Assembly: GCF_020509005.1 (NCBI RefSeq)
Contig: NC_063013.1
Coordinates: 4,464,001-4,528,000, forward strand
Direction of reading: 5' to 3'
Origin: Fulvia fulva
Taxonomy: Eukaryota; Ascomycota; Dothideomycetes; Mycosphaerellales; Mycosphaerellaceae
Length of the DNA stretch: 64,000 nucleotides
The translations under genes were made by a program, and so were the position numbers. Below, piece by piece: positions 37,122 to 46,250 of this stretch. The notes beneath the pieces were generated by a model that saw only the letters and a program-made list of their open reading frames with translations, was not told where the DNA came from and ran no database searches. Numbering within the stretch: the first letter of the stretch is position 1; each line of letters opens with the position of its first letter.

Positions 37122-37757
37122 ATGGCAGCACAAGGAACCTCCAGCGGGCACCCCATCACCGTCTTGACAGTACGAACACCTCCAAACCCACCCATAAACC
37201 TCATTGGCTAACCACACCCTCCTCACAGGCAGACCTCGCCCCCAAACTCCCGGCCCACAGCTCCCTCCTCTTCGCCCAAAAGAAAACCAAAAACCTCTCA
37301 TTCGAAACCATCGCCCAAGCCCTCGGCCGCGACGAAGTTGCCGTCGCCGCAATCTTCTACGGCCAAGCAAAGGCTTCAGACGAAAACATCTCCAAACTCG
37401 CTTCCGTCCTCGACATTAATGAGAACATCCTCCGCGAGACTGAGATCATTGGTCTCCCCGACCGAGGCAAGAGCGTGGATATGCCGCCCAGAGAGCCGTT
37501 GATTTATCGCTTGTACGAGATTGTGCAGAATTATGGGTATGCGTATAAGGCGGTGATCAACGAGAAGTTTGGTGATGGGATTATGAGTGCCATTTCGTTT
37601 TCGACGAAGGTGGAGAAGGAGGTGGATGATAAGGGGGAGTGGGTCAAGATCACATTGAGGGGCAAATGGTATGTGAATGCAGTGCTTAGGCTGCGGTTGT
37701 CGGTGATAATGGAGTGGTATACTGACTTTTTCCAGGCTTCCCTTCACTCGATTCTAG
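37122..37757 (+). CDS. Cyanate hydratase (cyanase)
   Basis: Decomposes cyanate with bicarbonate to ammonia and CO2 in the cytosol. Three exons: 37122-37169, 37229-37668 and 37736-37757, giving 169 residues, close to the usual ~160. Intron 1 has donor gtacga, branch ggctaac and acceptor cacag; intron 2 has gtatgt and tccag. Splicing the 22-base last exon restores the family ending GKWLPFTRF; reading through intron 2 gives a spurious longer ORF. The N-terminal half is the helical DNA-binding-like domain ([23 protein letters not shown]). The catalytic triad is visible as Arg110 and Glu113 (YRLYEIV) and Ser136 (IMSAISF), with the same 3- and 26-residue spacing as E. coli Arg96/Glu99/Ser122. The start exon is inferred from frame and splice fit. 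Confidence 0.93.
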
Positions 37758-38444
37758 GTGGTGGTCGTGGTCACTCGGAGCTCTGCTGGTCGGCCAGCGG
37801 AGTGATTTTCTGGCAGACAGATACAGCCTTCATGATCAGCACACGCCCATTTTGTTCCTTCCACCCTTCATGTGCGGCATCTGCTCGCTCTCATGTGTCT
37901 CGCGGCCCTGACCTCGCCAGACATCCTTGTCAGCAGGCGCGAAGATGTCCAACGGCTTGCAGATCTCCCGCGGAACACGGCATTGACTTGGACAGCAACG
38001 ACATCTCAGTCAGACCGCAGTCCTACAAGCCCGTACAATGCGGGTACACATCACCCGTATGGAGTGTGTTCTTGCATCTCGCCATATCATCTACAGAAAG
38101 CTAATCCTCTTCTCCAGTGTCTCCATCATCTCAACTTCACCTCGATCATGTATACCCCCGCGAAGCTCCAACGCTCCGGCATATCCCGAAGATGGCATTT
38201 GCAGCGTTTGCTCACTCGAAGATCACCCGCCTGAAACCCGGATGTGAAGCTGTATGTGAAGGACGCGCTTCATCCTGCCAACCTCACCTCGCCAGCGCCG
38301 CATAAGAAGCCCGCACTTTTCAGCACCTACCAAATTTTGACACCACAACTCGAAGCAGAAGCGCACGACCTTGCTACTTGCAAGACCATTGAGGGTGAGT
38401 AAGAACTAATACTGACAGGCGCCCGGCGAGCAGCTCTTGGGCAA
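37758..38444 (+). other. Unresolved stretch upstream of the acidic hypothetical gene
   Basis: Probably contains 5' exons or the 5' UTR of the next gene. A coding-looking frame at about 38,247-38,394 (YVKDALHPANL... to CKTIEG) joins the next gene in phase if 24 bases (gtgagt...gacag, about 38,395-38,418) are removed. That would be an abnormally short intron. An open frame at 37872-38234 begins with a hydrophobic [13 protein letters not shown] but shows no family motif. No start codon could be fixed. Confidence 0.35.
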
Positions 38445-38450
38445 TTGAAG

Positions 38451-39386
38451 ATGTATTTCGGTGGCGTCATGTATCACCGCGAGCAGAGCAGAAGAATGAG
38501 CATGAGCAATGGCAATGGTAATGGCAATGGCAATGGCGCGGAGGATGACATTGAGCTGGAGGAGATGCGAGCGATCGCTAGGGATCTATCAATGACCGAG
38601 CCACTGACTGGCCCCACGCACGCTCAAAAGCGGATCAGCCGCTTGGATATTCTGGAAGAAACCGAAGCGATCTTTCCACATCAGGCCATTGGCGAGGTCA
38701 CTGCCGCTGCCGATCAGGGCACAGAGGAGGAAATCCAAGCCGAGAAGAAGCGCATGCGCCGCATCTCGAGAATGTTGCCACCAGCCGACTACGGTCACCC
38801 GGCTCTCTACATGAACGAGGGAGCCCAGACCGCTGAGCAACCACCAGCCAACTACGCTCACCCGGCTCTCCGCAGAAATGAGCTAGTTCAGACCACTGAG
38901 CAGCCACCGGCTACACCAACCTACATCGACCCACAAGAAGGACATTCCGACGTCGCCCGTCCAGTAGCCCACGTGCCAAGCTCCAATGTGGACGAGATCT
39001 ACGAATTGAGCGAAGCCGTTCGCAACAACGGTCACATACGATCTCCAAGTGGCAACATTCTAAGCACCGATGAGTTCATGGCACGCGACGATCGGCCGAG
39101 GCTCGTTTCGGAGAGGCAGTCAAACATCAGGCGCAGGGCTGTGGAGGCAAATGAGAGAAGCTTGCGGGCAGAGATTGCACGGGTTATGGATACCTATACC
39201 ACATACGATCTGCGTGTTCTAGTGGCGGAGGAGGAGCCGGATGTAAGTTTGGGAGTCCTTTCGGTGGTGTAGATGCTTGCTGACTTTTGGTGATAGGAGA
39301 AGGCGAAGCGCTGGGGATGGAAGTGGAGCTGTTTTGGCAGAAAGGATGAGGATTCCGACGAGGAGGTATCCGATGCGGAGGACTGA
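38451..39386 (+). CDS. Acidic hypothetical protein, 5' end unresolved
   Basis: Unrecognised. The body exon runs to 39242; intron 39243-39296 (donor gtaagt, acceptor gatag) leads in frame to a last exon (39297-39386) ending KRWGWKWSCFGRKDEDSDEEVSDAED-stop, a Trp/Lys patch followed by an acidic tail. Near the start is a run of alternating Asn-Gly (about 38,505-38,540) encoded by an AATGGC microsatellite. Two related segments, PPADYGHPALYMNEGAQTAEQ and PPANYAHPALRRNELVQTTEQ, form an internal repeat. No signal peptide, membrane segment or known domain. ATG 38451 is the first in-frame ATG, but the frame is open further upstream and a spliced upstream start is likely. Confidence 0.6.
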
Positions 39387-39542
39387 GAAGGTACGCGTGG
39401 CACTTCCAGTACCATAGAAGCAAGCTAACAGCTCGAAGCACGCGCGCGCCGCGCATACTAGGTGGAACTACGCATAACGGAATGATGAGATACGCTCGGG
39501 AATGGCGCGTTGGGCGCTTCACGCACTTTTGCAGCGTCTATG

Positions 39543-40285
39543 CTACTGGGAGCCGTCCGCACGAAGCTTGTAGCTGCGCTCACGCGCGTTGATAAGAACT
39601 TCTAGGAACTCGCTCAGGTCGCCGGCACCCTCGACCTCAATTCTCCTGCCATTGATCTCAATTGTTGGAACAGAGTTGACACCATTGGCTCTTGCTCTCG
39701 CTGCTTCATCGTCACACTAAGCTCCACAGTCGTCGCTCTCGAGAAGCTGGAGTGCTTCGGCTTCTGGGAGATTACTTGCTATTACGGCAGTGACCAGACC
39801 TTGCCTGTCAGTGATGTCCCCATCTCTCTCGAAATGCCACTCGAAGATCGTCTCGAGTAACCGCTTCTGCTGATCCCCTTCACCACCCTTGTCCCTCGCC
39901 CACTTTAACAGCCGATGCGAGTCCTTAGTCTTCCCAATCCTGCTGTTGAAGCCAAAGGCAATGCCATTCGCCCTGCCCACGCGTTCAAGTCGTGTTCGGA
40001 TGGCGTTCACGGCATCTTGGCCGTTCTTCTGTGCCACCCGTTCTTCCCAAGGAATGCCTTTGGAGGGCGCGGTGGCGTCTAAGTAGTAGGGCAAGAAGGT
40101 GAAATTGAAGGCATCATGGCGGCCGCCGGGATAGGTCTTTTGGTACAGAGAAATGGCTTGGTCGAGAGATTTGTGGGCGATGTAGCACTGTGGTCTGTTG
40201 GTGAGAGGGCTTGGTGAGGTGGGAAGGCTTGACATACCCAGGGGCAGATTGTGTCTGTGTAGACTGCGATGTTGAAGGTGGTCAT
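39543..40285 (-). pseudogene. DsbA/FrnE-type thioredoxin-fold protein with an in-frame stop
   Basis: Exon 1 (40238-40285) and exon 2 (from 40187) are split by an intron (40188-40237, donor gtatgt, acceptor cacag) placed exactly inside the CPWC redox motif (Cys14-Pro-Trp-Cys17). Helical-insert sequence with a DSHRLLKWA segment follows, as in FrnE-like thiol oxidoreductases and 2-hydroxychromene-2-carboxylate isomerases. At 39717-39719 a TAG stops the frame after 172 residues. The same frame then continues for 57 codons to a second stop at 39543 with typical family sequence, including the cis-proline loop (GVNSVPTIEINGR). Full length would be about 230 residues, normal for the family. No intron consensus removes the TAG. 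It may be a pseudogene, an allele-specific nonsense change or a sequence error. Confidence 0.8.
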
Positions 40286-40822
40286 ATTGTTTATTATCCT
40301 GTGATTTGAGACCTAAGACTGCTTCTCTATGCTATAGAAGTAGCCTACTCAATAATATAGCAGGTGAAGCCGTCAGCCTGAGATGTTTCGCATCCTTTGT
40401 TCCCTCCCAACGGGAGCGGAACATATTCGTGGTCGTCGAGCGCTCCTGTCAACACGGTTGCCTATGAAGATGCGCAATGCCAATGCTGTGGCGTTCAGAG
40501 AGTGGACAGCAGACATGAGGTTCAGAGATGTGATTCACGTTCGTTCGGCATCCATGTCAACAGCGCACGTCCTCATCAACTTCTCGCTCACGATGCCAGC
40601 GCGTCGACAGCCATCTCCTCGTCAAAAACGACCTCGCAAATGAGTCGTGCCCTTGAGTGTCATAGCGAGAGTAATACTCGTAATAACGATGATGTGGGAA
40701 GCAACATCGTCATCAACAGTGGAGCTGTCGCACCACATGTCAAACTCAAAACATGAGCTCCCATATTGCAGCAGAGCGAAGGTAAGCAAAACTTACAGCA
40801 ACCTGACCAAACCGCAGACACC
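40286..40822. other. Divergent promoter region between the DsbA-like and NMT1/THI5-like genes
   Basis: The two genes point away from each other and share this 537-bp spacer. No gene is supported within it. I looked for a thiamine pyrophosphate riboswitch and did not find the conserved core. Confidence 0.4.
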
Positions 40823-41746
40823 ATGCCACAACAAACAACCTTCCGCATAGCCCTAGACTGGACCCCCAACACCCTCCACAGCGGCCTCTACCTCGCGCTT
40901 CATCACGGCTACTACCAAAAGCACAACCTCTCCGTCGAACTCCTCCCACCCGATGCCCAATACACCAAGACACCCGCCAAACGCCTCGCAGGCAGTGAAG
41001 TAGACCTCGCCATCTGTCCCTCCGAATCCTGCATAGCCTACAACGAGTCCGGCGCACTTCAACTCCAAGCCATCTACGCAATACTTCAAGAGGACGCAGC
41101 AGCCATCGTAGGGCTGGAGAACAACTTGAACAGGATAGGAGATCCGGGACAGGGGAAGAAGTATGGAAGCTATAACGCGCGGTATGAAGACGCCATCGTG
41201 GCTGAGATGGTGAAACAAGACGGCGGGAATGATCAAGGCATCGAGATTGAGAGAAGTGAGGGCAAGTTGAACATGTTTGAGGCTGTGAAGTCTGGGAAGA
41301 TCGATGCTACCTGGATTTTCGTGCCGTGGGAAGGAGTTGAGGCGGAGCTTGAAGGTGTGAAGGCGAAGAATTTCAGGCTGGAGGATTATGGGATACCGTA
41401 TGGGTACAGTCCTGTCATTGCGAGGAATGCGGGCAAGAGCCCTTCGGATGACGTGCTGAGGGCCTTCGTGCAGGCGACGAGGCAGGGGTATGAACATGCT
41501 ATGAAGCATCCGGAGGATGTGGTGGAAGTGTTGAGGGAGGTGTGCGTGCCGAAGAGGAGCGAAGAGTTCTTGAGGAAGAGCCAGGAGAGCATCAACCATT
41601 ACTATTCTGATGGGAAGGGCAAGCTAGGTTCCATGGAAGCAGCGAAGTGGACAGCTTGGTTGAAATGGTTGAGGGACCGTGAGATGCTGATTGAGGATTC
41701 ACCGGTGACCGAGGAGAAGATCTTCACCAATGAGTTCGCTGAGTAG
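40823..41746 (+). CDS. NMT1/THI5-like (periplasmic-binding-fold) protein
   Basis: Single exon, 307 residues from the ATG at 40823 (MPQQTTFRIALDW); the frame extends upstream without another ATG. The opening ALDWTPNTLHSGLYLALHHGYY and the AKRLAGSEVDLAICPSES block are characteristic of the NMT1/THI5-like family. True Thi5 makes the thiamine pyrimidine (HMP-P) from its own histidine and PLP and carries a CCCFC iron-binding motif; that motif is absent here. Thiamine synthesis should therefore not be assumed: it may be a related substrate-binding or precursor-processing protein. The central part (KLNMFEAVKSGKIDATWIF) is typical of the second lobe. No signal peptide, so it is probably cytosolic. 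Confidence 0.8.
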   Translation: MPQQTTFRIALDWTPNTLHSGLYLALHHGYYQKHNLSVELLPPDAQYTKTPAKRLAGSEVDLAICPSESCIAYNESGALQLQAIYAILQEDAAAIVGLENNLNRIGDPGQGKKYGSYNARYEDAIVAEMVKQDGGNDQGIEIERSEGKLNMFEAVKSGKIDATWIFVPWEGVEAELEGVKAKNFRLEDYGIPYGYSPVIARNAGKSPSDDVLRAFVQATRQGYEHAMKHPEDVVEVLREVCVPKRSEEFLRKSQESINHYYSDGKGKLGSMEAAKWTAWLKWLRDREMLIEDSPVTEEKIFTNEFAE

Positions 41747-41924
41747 GAGATGAAGCCTTTTTATAGCTTCTGCCCTATCGCTTCTGCGCGCCAAAGCACT
41801 ATGCCCATGGACTTGTTTCGATACTACAAAGTATCACCAACGCTTGAGCAGTACCCATCGCGAGAAGACGCTATCTGCTCAATGGCCGACCCTCATTCAG
41901 GTCTCGACAGCGCCAAGCACCTCC

Positions 41925-42932
41925 CTAAGCTGCCCACTGCTTGCCAGGACTGAAGCTGCGAATGCTTGACGGCTTCCGATTCTCTTTCATGCTCACGTGT
42001 GCTCTGCCCTTGGGGATCTCGAGATCGTGTACCACCTGGCCGTTACCGTTCTGCACTGGGATAAGCTGCGGGGACACGGATGGGGTCTTGATGGAGGTAC
42101 CTTGAATGGTGAGGGCGCGGATGTTGTCCTCGAGGGTGACCAGGCGGCTCTTCACCTCGGTGATCATTTCGAGGATGCCATCGCGATCGTCGAACAATAC
42201 GTCTAGACACTTGTTAGCGAAAGGCAGAAGGTGAAGTGGCTTTGAGCGTAACTCACTGATCTCGTCTGCCATGGTCTGCGTGTCTGGACGCGCAGCCGCC
42301 TGGTCATCGACGCGCTGAGTGGTGGCTTCCTCCTGCTTGCTGCGAAGCGTCTCGAGCTCCTTCTGGACATCGGACAGCTTCGTCTCCAAGTCCTTGACCT
42401 GCCCGGTGCAGCTATCGATCTTTCCTTGCTGCACCTTCATAGTGACCTTGGATGTGGCCAGACGCTCCTCGATGTCCTTGCTGGCAGCTGCTCTCTCGAC
42501 TTGTGTGAGACGAGTCTCCAGTGCTGCGATACGCTTCTCCTGCTCGGCGGACTTGTCGTCTTGCTTCGCCAGGCGAAACATGTGGTCGTGGAAAAGTGAC
42601 TCGACCTCGGACTCCCGCTGAAGCTCATACATGAACATCGCCTGTACTGCGCTGGCTGGTGGCAGGCGCTTGCTGCACACCTCGCCGATGCGCCTCAGTT
42701 GCGTGGAGGTGAAGGTCTTCGCCTCAACGGTGGCAAAGCGACCACGGCGGTCGACGTCCTTCCATAGGTCGTCGTAGCGGTTGTCCTTGTCCTCGTCCTT
42801 GTCGACGTCTTGGCCGAAGTGGCGCTCGTCACCTGCGGCCATGATGAGCAAGCGTCGTGAGTTTGAAGTCACGTCGTGGTAAGCAAGTGCGAAGTGTTGA
42901 TGCAGTGCGGAAGGTGCAAGGATGTTCGGCAA
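41925..42932 (-). CDS. Coiled-coil protein of unknown function
   Basis: Unrecognised. The frame is open throughout, but an 54-base in-frame intron is likely at 42203-42256 (donor gtgagt, branch gctaac, acceptor tctag). Removing it joins ADEI to NVLFDDRDG. The mature product is then about 287 residues from the internal ATG at 42842 (MAAGDERHFGQDVDKD), or 317 from the first ATG. The middle (roughly 100-200) is a long heptad-rich coiled coil (EQEKRIAALETRLTQVERA, VKDLETKLSDVQKELETL), with basic and proline-rich ends. No catalytic motif, membrane segment or signal. Convergent with the NMT1/THI5-like gene, with 178 bp between them. Confidence 0.65.
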   Translation of the reverse strand: MPNILAPSALHQHFALAYHDVTSNSRRLLIMAAGDERHFGQDVDKDEDKDNRYDDLWKDVDRRGRFATVEAKTFTSTQLRRIGEVCSKRLPPASAVQAMFMYELQRESEVESLFHDHMFRLAKQDDKSAEQEKRIAALETRLTQVERAAASKDIEERLATSKVTMKVQQGKIDSCTGQVKDLETKLSDVQKELETLRSKQEEATTQRVDDQAAARPDTQTMADEISELRSKPLHLLPFANKCLDVLFDDRDGILEMITEVKSRLVTLEDNIRALTIQGTSIKTPSVSPQLIPVQNGNGQVVHDLEIPKGRAHVSMKENRKPSSIRSFSPGKQWAA

Positions 42933-43303
42933 TGTGCATTAGCGCAACAAGCCCACCTGCCTAGAAGGTCACATGCACGTCTCGTTTGCTGTTGAAAGAT
43001 ATATGTACGTGTACACTGAACAGGAGCAAGATCATCGCGACTCGAACCATGATCTACAACACTTCTGGGCTACGGAAGATCGCTATGTCGCGGCTCAGCA
43101 GTTCGCACCTGTCATATACTTGACATACCCACAGACTCCTACGTGAGCCATGGAGTGTCTGGTCGAGCCCACCCGCGAAAACATAGAGCTCAAAGATGGC
43201 AACAACGAGGATCACCCCCGCACCTTTGGCCGTACAGCAGCCACTGTCTGTCAACTGGCGGACGGCCGTACTAGCAGTGAGGTGAGGCCGTTGCCCCATG
43301 CTA
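42933..43303. other. Intergenic, nothing supported
   Basis: 371 bp between two minus-strand genes. The short open frames here have no motif or splice support. It should hold the 3' UTR of the 43,3xx gene and the promoter of the coiled-coil gene. Confidence 0.4.
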
Positions 43304-43812
43304 TCACACCATCTCTATATCCCATACGGTCAATTGCGGAGAGCGATTCCGATATGAGACCTCCTTGAACTTCAAGACAAGCTCAAGCTCCCACCAAAAG
43401 TCCGCGGACCTTTCGAATTTTATTTTCGTAGGGCAAGCATCGCGGGTACGCAGCTCCAATCCTCGGATCATACGCCTGCTCTCAGCTCCGATGGCGTTGA
43501 GCCACTTTCCAGCGATTTGGAAAGCTTCGCCGGGTCTTACGTCAAGATCGACTTTGCTCCTGTAGTAGTACGGCAGCAGCTCTTGGCGGAGTGCATTGCA
43601 TGTGCGAGTGATGGCAGGCGTGTTGGCCGCCAATGGCAAGCTGCTGACCATAGGCCCGTCGTCGATGATCATCTTCCCGATCTTGCTCCATAGCTCGTCT
43701 GGTAAGTCAATGAGGCGGAGCGGCTGAGGTATGTTAGCATCTCAACACCTGCCACCGGAAGTGCTGATCCACTTGCCTTGCTTGCTTGTGCTGGGGTCAA
43801 GCCTGAAGACAT
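43304..43812 (-). CDS. Small 2EXR/F-box-like protein with a GC-AG intron
   Basis: Two exons, 43777-43812 and 43304-43723, encode about 151 residues. The 53-base intron (43724-43776) starts GCAAGT, the usual non-canonical GC donor, and ends with branch gctaac and acceptor cctcag. Splicing gives MSSGLTPAQASK followed by PLRLIDLPDELWSKIGKMII, the F-box-like/2EXR opening, directly in frame. The next block, TCNALRQELLPYYYRSKVDL, is the usual continuation in this fungal family. No further domain. Without the GC-AG intron the opening motif lies in no ORF with an ATG, which supports the model. Function unknown. Confidence 0.65.
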
Positions 43813-44341
43813 GATGTCGTCGTCAATGGTGGATATCCGACCGCTTGCGAGTAAAGAGGTTTCGATGTAAGTCTCGAGTCGCAAGCCGGACCATCCAAAT
43901 TGAACTGTCGTTTGATCGTCTTGCCCGCCAAGAGCCCGGAACTTGTCAATCACATGCAAGCCGATCCCTACGCCCATGATCTCGAGCTTCGCTTATGTAC
44001 CGTTCTGACTTAATGATTTGGAGCTATGTTCGGGATCTACGACGGAACGAGCCACGTTTGTGTACTCAAGGACCATGCTCGAGTCGTCTTAGTGCGTCGC
44101 GGAAACATATCGCCTTCTTCCTTCTCAGACACTTGCCTCTGGGGGCACTCCTTACCGCCGCGGTGTTCTGGGGCAGTTGTTGTTGGGTCTGAGATGTCAA
44201 AATTACAAGAAAGCAAAGATTTTGCGCTTCACTTGCGTCGGATTGAGCTCTATCACATGCAAAAATAAGGCAGTGTCTGCCCCTACTCCTCGCACGGCTC
44301 GTCCACATGATACCAACGGTCCCTCAATCTCCCCACCTCTT
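43813..44341. other. Intergenic, nothing supported
   Basis: About 530 bp without a credible gene. The left part is the probable promoter of the 2EXR-like gene. The 37 codons next to 44,341 probably belong to the C-terminus of the neighbouring gene (see that entry). Confidence 0.35.
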
Positions 44342-45550
44342 TCAGCATAGCAGCACGACGCTCAGAGTCGCTCTGACCTTCGACCCTCTTTTCCATGAAG
44401 GTAGAATCGAATTCCTCAAAGCGAGCCTCGCCTCCACAAGAGCACCCCGATCGAGCTTCCCCGTGTCACTGCCTTGCTCTGCTGAGGCAATCATGAACTT
44501 CTCCTTCCAGATAATCCACTTCCTGATCTCGTCCACTGCAACTTTCTTATCGTCGAAATATCGTACTTCGTCAAACTCGTCATGCTCATCCCATCCTTTC
44601 CGACTCCTGGATTCTGGCGCCGCATCGCGTTCAGTCGGGAGGCCATCGGGCAAGGCTGATAGACGCTCGATCGTCTGAGCTCTATAGTCCTTAGTGAGGA
44701 GAAGGTGTTTTGTGTCTCGAGCAGCGCAATAGTTGCCGTGCGCCAGAACCATTTGATTGCGTTCGGGGCCGAAGTCGTACGCTAGCTTAACCCAATGGCT
44801 GTGTTTCACTAGCCCTTTGAGGTACTTCAGCTCCTCGACGTCAGGGTCATCGGTCCACATCGTAGGGTGGTCCTCCGTAGCATCATCAATAACTTTCCAG
44901 GCCCGCTCGAGATGATCAAGCAACGCATGAAGAGGTCCGGCCAGAGCAACACCGCTCTCCTCTCGAGCTTGGAGGTATGCTTGTTTGATCTTGTCCAACT
45001 CTGCCGCCCACTCGTGCTCCGCGAGCCATTTCGCGATGAACCGTTTGTACCCACCCCCAGTGTCGTCAACCTCGACCAGAAGTAGGATCGCATCTGCATG
45101 CAGCAGCGCCGCCGTCCATGCCTCGGAGAGCAGCTTTTCCGTGTCAGACTGTGACTTCGGTTCAGCTTTTTGCTTCTTGATCTGAGTATCATTCCGGTCC
45201 ACCTCGACTTCGTCCGGCTCGCGCTTTCTCTTCAGTTGAGCAGGTCTCGGACGGCAGGCTAACGTCATTCTGTTGATGCTTTGCTGTTGCGCAGCTCCGT
45301 GATCGCTCGATTCCCTCTTCGTCTCCTGACGTAATGGGACATAGCGGCCCATAGCCTCGAACGCCCGCCTCTCTTCTCGTGTAACACATCGCGGCCAAGA
45401 AGCCACACCGAGCTCACCATCAAGCGCACCTCTCGGTATGGGTGGCACTTCAGGAACGACGTGGTTCCGAAGCCACTCGCGATGAGCATCACCCGGACTT
45501 GGGTGACCTGGACCCGTTGGGTACCTCCTCTGTCCTCGTCCGACATCCAT
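44305..45550 (-). CDS. Hypothetical protein, about 400 residues, with a probable C-terminal frameshift
   Basis: Unrecognised. The frame from ATG 45550 is open for 402 codons to 44342. It has a basic nuclear-signal-like stretch (LKRKREPDE...KKQKAEPK, about residues 108-133) and an alpha-helical, Trp-rich body (residues 140-380). Around 44,415-44,440 the natural continuation appears in another frame: EEFDSTFMEKRVEGQSDSER and then DRWYHVDEPCEE-stop near 44,305, which keeps the charged, helical character. The 402-codon frame instead ends in an odd RNSILPSWKRGSKV tail. No GT-AG intron explains the switch, so either a one-base indel or a sequencing error is likely. No homologous family recognised. 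Confidence 0.6.
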
Positions 45551-46250
45551 GATGTTGTCTTCTCAACGTAACGCGATGAGAGTATGAGTAAGGATTTTGG
45601 CACGCAGAGCGTAGCACGGAGGTGGTAGCAGAAATTGCGAAATGTGCTCGTGGAAACAAAATCTTAAGCGTGATGTGTCGTGACTTGTGGCGTTCCACGA
45701 AAGTCATCCACTTTGCGTCATGGCTGATCTTCATGACCGATCACCAGCAGCGTGTCCTCGAAATCCATTCGCCTCCCGTGAGGGTAGGTACATAGTATCG
45801 CAACTTCCCCGGGGTCTTCGACAGTCGTCTTTGTCGAGGTGTCGCAGTAGTACCGCGCCAGAAATTGGCCTGCCATCGTTTGAGGCTCGGTCCTCACAAG
45901 GACATGCCGATGGAAAGTCCATTCCATCCGTTGACTCCTGGGTCACTCAGCTGGCCTGTCATCTCGTAAGGTGGCTGTCTTTTTGCTCCAATAGTACAGG
46001 TGCCATTGCCGAATCGGCCTGTGTCTCAAGATGATCTAGGACTCTTGGGCCATGGAACGAAATGTCCGATAAGGCATCATTACACTGCGATCGGGTTATT
46101 AGTGCTACATTGTCATTACATACCTCTTTCTCATGCTCGCTCACTTCAAAGCAAACGACACGGCCGCCGTAGCGTGCCTCTTTGTCCTTCAATGATCATG
46201 CTTGAACGCTGCAGTGATGTCCAAACCAAATCCCTATCCATACACTCTCA
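45551..46250. other. Intergenic with two short minus-strand open frames
   Basis: Frames at 45718-45927 (MEWTFHRHVLVRTEPQ...) and 45959-46192 (MKDKEARYGGRVVCFEV...) look mildly coding but I could not join them with splice sites, and neither has a known motif. It is otherwise the 3' region of the ceramide synthase gene and the promoter of the 402-codon gene. Confidence 0.3.

Noticed and set aside
37872..38234. Possible small secreted protein beginning [13 protein letters not shown]
   Set aside because: The hydrophobic start is the only support; the rest is low in coding character, overlaps probable upstream sequence of the next gene, and no cleavage site or family motif is visible.
40286..40822. 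Thiamine pyrophosphate riboswitch upstream of the NMT1/THI5-like gene
   Set aside because: A CTGAGA string occurs near 40,376 and an ACCTGA near 40,801, but the conserved core between and after them, including the ACCTGATCTGGATAATACC-type segment, is absent and the spacing is wrong.
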